DNA of 7,888 nucleotides from JAICWP01 sp035935775 (GTDB taxonomy: Bacteria; Acidobacteriota; Terriglobia; Terriglobales; Acidobacteriaceae): assembly GCA_035935775.1 (NCBI GenBank), contig DASYWT010000052.1, positions 1 through 7,888 of the forward strand, given 5' to 3'. Below are positions 1 to 5,107 of this stretch, piece after piece. Every line of letters starts with the position of its first letter. Position 1 is the stretch's first letter. The notes beneath the pieces were generated by a model that worked only from the letters and a program-made list of their open reading frames with translations, was not told where the DNA came from and searched no databases. The translations under genes and the position numbers were made by a program.

Positions 1-956
1 CCCACCGCGCCCAGCACCTTCCCGGTGTCAATGCTGTACACGCCTACCGTGTTGGAGCCAAAGTTGCTCTCGTAGAGCAAAGAATTGTCTGCGGTCACGA
101 TGCTGCGCACGGGATGCGACCCGATCAGGTAGCTGCCGCCCACTTCGTTGGTATTCGTTTCAATAATAGAAACATTGTCGGAATCGAAGTTGCTCACCAT
201 CAGTTCGCCCCCATCGGGCTTCAGCTGCAGATGCACCGGAGTCTTTCCCACATCCAGCAGCGCCAGCAGCTTGGCATTCTTCAGGTCCACCGCCGCCACC
301 TGGTTGGAACCGCTGCAGGAAATGAACCCTTTGCTGGAATCGGGCAGGATGGCGATGTCCTCCGGCTGCACGCACACCGGGATGGTGGCGCGCACGGCGA
401 GGCGCTCCGCGTCCAGCACTGACACCGTATTGTCCCCGCGGTTAGAGACAACAACGGTCTCTCCGTCCGGCGAAACCCGCGCCAGGCCGGGCGCCGCACC
501 CACGCGCACGTTCGCCAGCACCCTGCGCCTCTCCAGGTCAATGACTGAAACGTTGGCCGAGCCCGAGTTGGCCACGTAGCCGCGCTTGCCGTCCTCGGAG
601 ACGCTGATGAAGTACGGCGCCCTGTGCACCCCAATGGTGGCCACCGCCACGTTGCGCTCCGCGTCAATCACGCTGACGTTGTTGGACTCGGTGTTGACCA
701 CGTAGATTTCATTTTTCTTGCTGTTCGCGGCCACCCCCGTCGGGTTGACGCCCACGCGAATCGCCCTGATCACGTTGAACCGCGGGTACGGCCGCGGCGT
801 CAGGTCGAGCACGCTGACCGTATTGCTCTTGCCGCTGCTGACGTAGGCATACTCGCGGTAGCTGGGTGCATAGCGGGGCAGGTCCCGGGTGTGGAAGTGC
901 CACAGCAGGGCAGTCACCCCCGCGGCCACAGCGATGAGAATGAGAAGTTTCTTCAA
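1..956 (-). CDS. YVTN-family beta-propeller protein, exported or membrane-anchored (3' end outside window)
   Basis: The frame stays open from a TTG at 956-954 to the window edge, giving 318 residues without the C-terminus. The N-terminus (MKKLLILIAVAAGVTALLWH) is a basic start followed by a hydrophobic segment, so it is a signal peptide or membrane anchor and the protein should act outside the cytoplasm. From about residue 38 there are repeating blades of about 40 residues with the YVTN-type signature: YVVNTESNNVSVID (85-98), YVANSGSANVSVID (127-140), VVSNRGDNTVSVLD (169-182), FISCSGSNQVAAVD (211-224), MVSNFDSDNVSII (253-265) and YESNFGSNTVGVYSID (295-310). About seven blades are seen, enough for a propeller. 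The TTG is chosen because it gives the export signal and overlaps the stop of the upstream DAHP synthase gene by 4 bases (TTGA), which suggests translational coupling. I see no clear Shine-Dalgarno; a GTG at codon 9 or 13 would shorten the hydrophobic segment. The ligand or partner is unknown; propellers of this family are scaffolds without a common reaction. Confidence 0.88.
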   Translation of the reverse strand, partial: MKKLLILIAVAAGVTALLWHFHTRDLPRYAPSYREYAYVSSGKSNTVSVLDLTPRPYPRFNVIRAIRVGVNPTGVAANSKKNEIYVVNTESNNVSVIDAERNVAVATIGVHRAPYFISVSEDGKRGYVANSGSANVSVIDLERRRVLANVRVGAAPGLARVSPDGETVVVSNRGDNTVSVLDAERLAVRATIPVCVQPEDIAILPDSSKGFISCSGSNQVAAVDLKNAKLLALLDVGKTPVHLQLKPDGGELMVSNFDSDNVSIIETNTNEVGGSYLIGSHPVRSIVTADNSLLYESNFGSNTVGVYSIDTGKVLGAV

Positions 957-2026
957 GAGCGGGCAGCAGCCGGCATCGTGCTTCGCGCTTCAGCGGCTGC
1001 CGGAGCCGGCACATAGCGCTCCACCACCGCCGCGATCTGCCGCACCTGCCGCATCAACTCGTCGAACTGCTCAGGGTAGATGGACTGCATGCCGTCGGAG
1101 AGCGCGCGGTCGGGATCGTTGTGCACCTCGACCATCAGCCCGTCAGCCCCTACCGCCACCGCCGCCCGCGAAAGCGGCGTCACCTTGTTTCGTTTCCCCG
1201 TGCCGTGGCTGGGGTCCACCAAAATGGGCAGATGGCTGAGCCGCTGCACCGCCGGAATCAGGCTCAGGTCCAGCGTGTTGCGGGTGTGGTCGGCGAACGT
1301 GCGCACCCCACGCTCGCACAGAATTACCTGGTAATTGCCCTCGCACATGATGTATTCCGCGGCCATGAGGAATTCTTCCAGCGTGGCCGACATGCCGCGC
1401 TTGAGCAACACCGGCTTCTTGGCCCGCCCGGCGCGTTTGAGCAGCGAGAAATTCTGCATGTTGCGGGCGCCGATTTGGATCACGTCGGCGTAACGCTCCA
1501 CCAGATCCAGCGACTCGTTGTCCACCGCTTCGGTGACAATTCTCAGTCCGAAGCGCTCGCGGATTTCAGCCAGGATGCGCAAGCCATCTTCTCCCATCCC
1601 TTGAAACGAGTAGGGCGAAGTGCGCGGCTTATAAGCGCCGCCGCGGAAGAATTGCGCTCCGGCGGCATGTACGCGCTCCGCAACGGCGAACGCTTGCTCC
1701 CGGCTCTCCACCGCGCAGGGACCGGCGATCACGGCCAGCGTGCGCCCCCCGATGGATGCATCCGTGCCGGCAAAGGTGATGACCGTGTTCTCCTCTTTAA
1801 TGTCGCGGCTCACCAGCTTGTAGGGCTTGCTGACCCGGATGACTTCCTGCACCCCCGGCATTTCCTCCAGCGCGCCCGGCTCGACCTCGGTCTGGTTCCC
1901 GGTAATGCCGATGGCGGTGCGCTGCGCCCCGGGAATGGGGTGGGCGCGATAGCCCAGCGATTCGATTTTCTTGCACGCCACCCGGATCTCCTCCTCGGTG
2001 GCATGCGCCTTCATCACAACCAGCAT
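953..2026 (-). CDS. aroF: 3-deoxy-7-phosphoheptulonate (DAHP) synthase, type I-beta with N-terminal regulatory domain
   Basis: This 357-residue cytoplasmic enzyme condenses phosphoenolpyruvate and erythrose 4-phosphate to DAHP, the first step of the shikimate pathway to aromatic amino acids. Residues 1 to about 70 form a ferredoxin-like domain (MLVVMKAHATEEEIRVACKK onward), which in the Thermotoga maritima enzyme binds tyrosine for feedback control. The TIM-barrel catalytic domain follows. Visible motifs are AGPCAVES (101-108), GGAYKPRTSPYSFQG (129-143), LLKRG (207-211) and DPSHGTG (271-277). The metal ligands Cys104, His274, Glu300 and Asp311 all sit two residues after the T. maritima positions recalled from the literature (C102, H272, E298, D309), so the enzyme should be active. 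The ATG start is supported by a strong ribosome binding site (AGGGGAG at 2033-2039, 6 bases before the ATG). The Ala-rich tail after residue 338 looks dispensable. The downstream propeller gene overlaps its stop. Feedback regulation by tyrosine is inferred from the domain, not shown. Confidence 0.96.
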   Translation of the reverse strand: MLVVMKAHATEEEIRVACKKIESLGYRAHPIPGAQRTAIGITGNQTEVEPGALEEMPGVQEVIRVSKPYKLVSRDIKEENTVITFAGTDASIGGRTLAVIAGPCAVESREQAFAVAERVHAAGAQFFRGGAYKPRTSPYSFQGMGEDGLRILAEIRERFGLRIVTEAVDNESLDLVERYADVIQIGARNMQNFSLLKRAGRAKKPVLLKRGMSATLEEFLMAAEYIMCEGNYQVILCERGVRTFADHTRNTLDLSLIPAVQRLSHLPILVDPSHGTGKRNKVTPLSRAAVAVGADGLMVEVHNDPDRALSDGMQSIYPEQFDELMRQVRQIAAVVERYVPAPAAAEARSTMPAAARS

Positions 2027-2032
2027 GGATAA

Positions 2033-2039
2033 CTCCCCT
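2033..2039 (-). promoter_or_regulatory. Strong ribosome binding site of the DAHP synthase gene
   Basis: Read on the minus strand this is AGGGGAG, 6 bases before the ATG at 2026-2024. It fixes the start codon. It is the only strong Shine-Dalgarno-like sequence I found ahead of any gene start in the window. Confidence 0.8.
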
Positions 2040-2104
2040 GCGACAATCGTTCAGTTTACTTTCCTTGCGGGCTCGCCGCAATCCGGCCATTGTTCCGCTG
2101 GCGC

Positions 2105-2126
2105 GAGACGTTGCCCGCGATGGCTC
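2105..2126 (-). repeat. REP-like palindrome P1 (degenerate)
   Basis: The left arm GAGACGTTGC (2105-2114) and right arm GCGATGGCTC (2117-2126) match at 7 of 10 pairs. CTAC at 2126-2129 is a GTAG foot on the minus strand. The left arm and the following TACCG are the same as in P3 (2251-2272), so this is a decayed copy of the same element. Confidence 0.6.
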
Positions 2127-2165
2127 TACCGCTCGGGATCTTGGCTCCACGCTTCGCGATCACCC

Positions 2166-2190
2166 GTAGAGACGTAACTTGTTACGTCTC
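2166..2190 (+). repeat. REP-like palindrome P2 with GTAG foot
   Basis: Ten-base arms GAGACGTAAC (2169-2178) and GTTACGTCTC (2181-2190) are perfectly complementary around a TT loop. The foot GTAG is at 2166-2169, sharing its last G with the arm. The same palindrome and its CCCGTA lead-in recur at 2296-2323. Confidence 0.85.
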
Positions 2191-2207
2191 CGCCCCTTTC
2201 TTGATAT

Positions 2208-2235
2208 TGCCATGCTGAGCGCAGCGAAGCACCTG
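2208..2235 (+). repeat. Copy of a second interspersed repeat family (CTGAGCGCAGCGAAGCA core)
   Basis: The core GCTGAGCGCAGCGAAGCACC resembles, from memory, the widespread intergenic repeat built around CTGAGCGAAGCGAAG found in many soil and environmental bacteria. It contains the small inverted repeat GCTG/CAGC and outer TGCT/AGCA. Only one copy is in the window, so the family assignment rests on recall. Confidence 0.45.
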
Positions 2236-2250
2236 CTTTTCGATTTGCAC

Positions 2251-2275
2251 GAGACGTTGCCAGCAACGTCTCTAC
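2251..2275 (-). repeat. REP-like palindrome P3 with GTAG foot
   Basis: Arms GAGACGTTGC (2251-2260) and GCAACGTCTC (2263-2272) pair perfectly around CA. CTAC at 2272-2275 gives a GTAG foot on the minus strand, so the element points opposite to P2 and P4. Confidence 0.85.
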
Positions 2276-2298
2276 CGAGCTGTATCTTGATTGCTCCC

Positions 2299-2323
2299 GT
2301 AGAGACGTAACTTGTTACGTCTC
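2299..2323 (+). repeat. REP-like palindrome P4 with GTAG foot
   Basis: The 22-base palindrome at 2302-2323 is identical to the one in P2, with GTAG at 2299-2302. It lies about 53 bases before the endonuclease IV start codon, so it would be in the leader or promoter region of that gene. Confidence 0.85.
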
Positions 2324-2376
2324 GTGTTATGTTTACACTCAACCGGTAGCGCGGACGACGGTACACTCCTTGCCCC

Positions 2377-3351
2377 ATGGCCAGTTCCCTTGCCAAACAT
2401 CAGGACATTCTCAAGCTGCCCGCGCCCAAGAAGCCATGGCCGAAAATTTCCCGCCGTGTGGGAATCCATACTTCGATTGCCGGTGGGGTGGAGAACGCCG
2501 CCGAACGTGCCTGGCGATTGGGCTGTACCGCTTTTCAGATTTTTTCTACCAGCCCGCGCCAATGGAAGCCCTACGAACTGGGGCGAAAGCAATGCCACAC
2601 CATGCGTCGCCTGCGCGAAAAATACGACCTGAAGCCGCTGGTCATCCACGCCAACTACTTGATCAACCTGGCCGGCACGACCGCGCACTTCCACAGCCGT
2701 TCTATCGAGGCCTTTCGCGGCGAACTCGAACGGGCGCTGGCGCTCTGCGCCGAGTACCTGGTGCTGCATCCCGGCTCCTATCGTGGCGGCAGTCGCGAGG
2801 AAGGCCTGGCGCGCGCTGCTCAGGCAATCGCAGCCGCCACCCAGAGCTTCGACCTGGCTAAGGCCGGCCTGACCGTGCTCATCGAGAACACCGCCGGCGC
2901 GGAGTTCTCCCTGGGCGGCAACTTTGAGCAGGTGGCAGAACTGGTGCAGCGGCTGCGCGGCATTATTCCGGTGGGCGCCTGCATTGATACCTGCCATGTG
3001 CACGTCGCCGGCTACGACATGGTTAGCCAGGAGGGCATGCAGCAGACGCTGCGCTATCTTGATCTCGCGATCGGCTTGAAGAACATTCCGGTGTGGCACT
3101 GCAACGATGCCAAAGCGGCGCGCGGCTCGAAACTGGATCGCCATCAGCACATCGGCAAGGGCACCATTGGCCTGGAACCCTTTCGCCGTCTCTTGAACGA
3201 CCCGCGCCTGGCCCACGCCGCCTTCCTCGCCGAAACCCCCATTGACGCCCCCGGCGACGACCGGCGCAATGTGGCCACCCTGCGCTCCCTGGCCCCAGCT
3301 CTCCGGCTAAAACCCGCTCACCACAGAGACACAGAGGCACAGAGACATTGA
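2377..3351 (+). CDS. nfo: Endonuclease IV (AP endonuclease family 2, Nfo type)
   Basis: This 324-residue metal-dependent enzyme cuts DNA 5' to abasic sites and removes 3' blocking groups in base excision repair. The TIM-barrel core begins at RVGIHTSIAGG (27-37). All nine zinc ligands of the family can be placed: His91 (VIHANY), His131 (VLHPGS), Glu170 (IENTAG), Asp204 and His207 (CIDTCH), His241 (WHCNDAK), Asp254 and His256 (LDRHQHIG), and Glu286 (LAETP). It should therefore be active. It is longer than the roughly 285-residue E. coli protein because of about 26 extra N-terminal residues and a C-terminal tail. The ATG at 2377 is the only ATG before the core; it lacks a clear Shine-Dalgarno, so a later non-ATG start, such as the GTG of Val28, is possible but would cut into the core. 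The last residues (HHRDTEAQRH) and the stop are encoded by an interspersed repeat. It is convergent with the deacetylase gene downstream. Confidence 0.95.
   Translation: MASSLAKHQDILKLPAPKKPWPKISRRVGIHTSIAGGVENAAERAWRLGCTAFQIFSTSPRQWKPYELGRKQCHTMRRLREKYDLKPLVIHANYLINLAGTTAHFHSRSIEAFRGELERALALCAEYLVLHPGSYRGGSREEGLARAAQAIAAATQSFDLAKAGLTVLIENTAGAEFSLGGNFEQVAELVQRLRGIIPVGACIDTCHVHVAGYDMVSQEGMQQTLRYLDLAIGLKNIPVWHCNDAKAARGSKLDRHQHIGKGTIGLEPFRRLLNDPRLAHAAFLAETPIDAPGDDRRNVATLRSLAPALRLKPAHHRDTEAQRH
3318..3347 (+). repeat. Left arm of 30-base imperfect inverted repeat IR1
   Basis: This arm, with core CACCACAGAGACACAGAGGC, matches the reverse complement of 3512-3541 with one mismatch in 30 bases. It lies inside the 3' end of the endonuclease IV gene and encodes its last residues. 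Confidence 0.85.
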
Positions 3352-3359
3352 AGATCTAC

Positions 3360-3378
3360 GATTTTCGATTGACGATTG
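3360..3378 (+). repeat. Left arm of 19-base perfect inverted repeat IR2
   Basis: GATTTTCGATTGACGATTG is the exact reverse complement of 3583-3601. It belongs to a family of AT-rich words (CGATTGACGATTG-like) repeated around this intergenic region. Confidence 0.8.
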
Positions 3379-3450
3379 TTCGCGTCCCTCTACTGTTGGC
3401 TTTTCAATTATGACTTGTCAGTCATCAACCGCCTTGGCTGAGTGCTGACG

Positions 3451-3484
3451 GCTGACTGCTGATTGCTGTTTCCCAATCGTCAAT
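3451..3484 (+). repeat. Direct repeat copy 1
   Basis: It starts GCTGACTGCTGATTGCTG and ends CCAATCGTCAAT. The second copy at 3561-3593 differs by a few substitutions and one missing base. Confidence 0.7.
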
Positions 3485-3511
3485 TCTTCAATCATCAATC
3501 TTAAATTTAGT

Positions 3512-3541
3512 TGTCTCGGTGCCTCTGTGTCTCTGTGGTGA
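3512..3541 (-). repeat. Right arm of inverted repeat IR1
   Basis: Its reverse complement matches 3318-3347 with one mismatch in 30 bases. The two arms span 224 bases. No transposase fits between them and I see no target-site duplication outside them. Confidence 0.85.
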
Positions 3542-3560
3542 ATAAGTTCTTAATGTGATT

Positions 3561-3593
3561 GCTGACTGCTCATTGCTGGTTCCAATCGTCAAT
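3561..3593 (+). repeat. Direct repeat copy 2
   Basis: It starts GCTGACTGCTCATTGCTGG and ends CCAATCGTCAAT, matching 3451-3484. Its end overlaps the right arm of IR2. Confidence 0.7.
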
Positions 3594-3601
3594 CGAAAAT
3601 C
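3583..3601 (-). repeat. Right arm of inverted repeat IR2
   Basis: This is the exact reverse complement of 3360-3378 over 19 bases. It lies 17 bases beyond the stop codon of the deacetylase gene that ends at 3619. Confidence 0.8.
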
Positions 3602-3618
3602 TTCATTCTTCAATTTCT

Positions 3619-4971
3619 CTACTGCGGCACCCCGTTGTACTCGACATTCGCCTTCAGCGTGACTGAGCCGATGCTTCTCCCTCCCGCCTCGGCCGCGAAC
3701 TTCAGTGTCTGCCAGCTTCCCTTCTGCGACTGCGGCGCAACCAGAAAAATTGACACCGGCCGCTCCTCATGCGCCGCCAGGCTGTACACCATGGGTTCGG
3801 ATGTCTGTGTCCAGCCCACTGGCAACGACGACTGCAAGCTCACCTGCTCGGCGCTGCCGCTGGTGTTGCGCAGGATCAGCGGCACCCACAGATGGAAATC
3901 GGCGGTGCCCATGGCCGTCTCCGGCGCCAGCAGGCTGCCCAAGTGCTCCAGGTTGTGTTGCGGCCAGAAATCGCGATAGAAGGCCCACGGTCCGCCCAGT
4001 TGCAGCCCTTCTTCCGGCCCGGCCACGGCGTGGTGTCCCATTACCGGAACCCAAGGCACGCCCTCCGCCTTCGTATTCTCCATAATGTCGCCCGTGGGCG
4101 AGCCTCCCACCACCGACTTGCCGAAAATGTAGCGCATCGGCCGCGCCAGATACTCCTTCACCGTCGCCTCGCTGAACTCCGGCCCAATCTGCGATTTGTC
4201 GTGCATCCACGCCTCGTACACTACCTCTCCGTAGGAAACATGCCGCGTGGGAGAGATTTCGTCGGTGCGGTACTCCGGGCCCTTTCCCTTCACGAACTCC
4301 TCGTGACTGGCGTCAGTGAAGTAATAAATCTTTTGCGGCTGCCAGGGATGCAACCCCTCGCCGTAGTTGTTGATGGAGAGCCGGTTGCGCGGCGCCTCTA
4401 CCTGTTCCGGAAACGCCAGCGAGTCGCCCGCCAGGTCGAAGGCCTCGGTCGCCAGCACGCCCGCTGCCTGGTGGTCATCGTGGTTCTCGCCCGCCACGTA
4501 ATCCGGCAGCCAGGTAATAATCACTTCCGGGCGCGTTAGCCGCACCAGCCGCACCACCTGCTCCAGCGCCGAGCCGTGTCCCCAGGCCTCCAGTGAATGC
4601 AACACGTCCTGCCCTGGTGTATCCGGGCCGTTCAGAAACCACACGTTATAGACCCCAAGCGCAGCTTCGGCGCGCCGGCCTTCCACTTCGCGAATCGCCC
4701 CCAGAGAGGTCGCCTGCTCGTTGCCCACGTAGTTGGAGCCGGAATTGCCGCGCGTGCAGAAAATGACGGCCGCCCGTTTGCCCTGGTCCATGGCCCGCGC
4801 CACGTACGGCGCGGCGCCCATGTCATCATCGGGATGCGCCACCACCACCAGGATATCGGCCTTGTAGCGCTCGTCGGGCGCGGGGTATGGAGGCGCCTGC
4901 TTCATTTGCGCCCAACCGGACACGGTCAACACAATGACGGCAATTACGCAACGCGCTGTGGAAATTTTCAT
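3619..4971 (-). CDS. Secreted PIG-L family deacetylase, paralog 1, with NEW3-like C-terminal domain
   Basis: This 450-residue protein belongs to the PIG-L/LmbE zinc hydrolases, which remove N-acetyl groups from glucosamine-containing substrates (GlcNAc-PI, mycothiol and bacillithiol precursors, antibiotics). The start is the ATG at 4971-4969, which gives a signal peptide (MKISTARCVIAVIVLTVSGWA, predicted cleavage before Gln22); an upstream in-frame TTG at 5016 would precede the signal with 15 residues from a low-complexity repeat and is rejected. The catalytic domain shows AHPDDD (His46, Asp48, Asp49), TRGNSG (73-78) and NHDDHQAAG (His164, His167), the expected zinc and base residues. Residues 361-450 (LWVPLILRN, then LPVGW and VAPQS) resemble a NEW3-type beta-sandwich, as found appended to glycan-active enzymes. 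Export means it acts outside the cytoplasm, unlike BshB/MshB. It is a tandem paralog of the gene at 5108-6457, from which it is 136 bases away. The substrate is unknown. Confidence 0.9.
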   Translation of the reverse strand: MKISTARCVIAVIVLTVSGWAQMKQAPPYPAPDERYKADILVVVAHPDDDMGAAPYVARAMDQGKRAAVIFCTRGNSGSNYVGNEQATSLGAIREVEGRRAEAALGVYNVWFLNGPDTPGQDVLHSLEAWGHGSALEQVVRLVRLTRPEVIITWLPDYVAGENHDDHQAAGVLATEAFDLAGDSLAFPEQVEAPRNRLSINNYGEGLHPWQPQKIYYFTDASHEEFVKGKGPEYRTDEISPTRHVSYGEVVYEAWMHDKSQIGPEFSEATVKEYLARPMRYIFGKSVVGGSPTGDIMENTKAEGVPWVPVMGHHAVAGPEEGLQLGGPWAFYRDFWPQHNLEHLGSLLAPETAMGTADFHLWVPLILRNTSGSAEQVSLQSSLPVGWTQTSEPMVYSLAAHEERPVSIFLVAPQSQKGSWQTLKFAAEAGGRSIGSVTLKANVEYNGVPQ

Positions 4972-4991
4972 GGGATGAGAGAAGCCTCGGC

Positions 4992-5025
4992 TAATTTGTA
5001 ATTTAGTAATTTGCAATTTGCAATT
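4992..5025. repeat. AT-rich low-complexity repeat upstream of deacetylase paralog 1
   Basis: Words of the form AATTTGT, AATTTAG and AATTTGC repeat in a row, in a sharply AT-rich island between GC-rich sequence. The style resembles the AT-rich words in the 3352-3618 region, although no long match is present. Confidence 0.55.
4995..5023 (-). promoter_or_regulatory. Possible sigma-70-type promoter of deacetylase paralog 1
   Basis: On the minus strand TTGCAA (5023-5018) and TACAAA (5000-4995) are 17 bases apart, each matching four of six consensus positions, about 24 bases before the start codon. The stretch 4992-5025 is an AT-rich low-complexity repeat of AATTTGC/AATTTGT words, so the match could be chance. 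Confidence 0.2.
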
Positions 5026-5107
5026 GAAACCCGCGCGCCCAGCCCGCTCACACGCGCGCCCTGCCGGCAGTCCGGTACACCTCGACTCCTGGCCTCTGGC
5101 TCCCGCT

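Larger units (their letters stand above)
2027..2376. other. Divergent intergenic region between DAHP synthase and endonuclease IV genes
   Basis: These 350 bases hold no credible gene. The open frames here are short and read through the palindromes. Promoters for both flanking genes must lie here, but I could not pick out a convincing -35/-10 pair. The content is dominated by the REP-like elements at 2105-2323 and the repeat at 2208-2235. The stretch 2105-2190 and the stretch 2251-2323 look like two copies of one composite unit, sharing the two palindrome types, TACCG after the first, and ATCTTG and CCCGTA between them. Confidence 0.7.
3352..3618. other. Repeat-rich convergent intergenic region
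   Basis: There is no gene in these 267 bases between two convergent coding regions. It is visibly more AT-rich than the flanking genes. It contains the right arm of IR1, both arms of IR2, and a direct repeat of about 34 bases (3451-3484 and 3561-3593). I see no GC-rich stem followed by a T run typical of a rho-independent terminator. The long inverted repeat IR1 could fold at the 3' ends of both transcripts, which is inference. Confidence 0.7.

Noticed and set aside
1121..2032. 303-residue open frame on the plus strand
   Set aside because: It is antisense to the DAHP synthase gene, whose motifs and metal ligands are complete. The plus-strand product shows no recognisable motif and is a GC-rich shadow frame.
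2105..2323. CRISPR array
   Set aside because: The four repeats alternate in orientation, come in two sequence types, and have unequal spacing; no cas gene is present.
2332..2367. Promoter for endonuclease IV (TTTACA at 2332-2337 and TACACT at 2362-2367)
   Set aside because: The spacing of 24 bases is too long for a sigma-70 promoter.
2272..3216. 314-residue open frame on the minus strand
   Set aside because: It is antisense to endonuclease IV, which has all nine zinc ligands, and its end runs through the REP-like palindromes.
3318..3541. Insertion sequence or complete transposon
   Set aside because: The 224 bases between the arms hold no transposase, and no target-site duplication is seen. 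At most it is a non-autonomous element.
4972..5016. Longer N-terminus of deacetylase paralog 1 starting at the TTG at 5016
   Set aside because: The added 15 residues come from the AT-rich repeat and would sit before a normal signal peptide; the ATG at 4971 gives a standard export signal.
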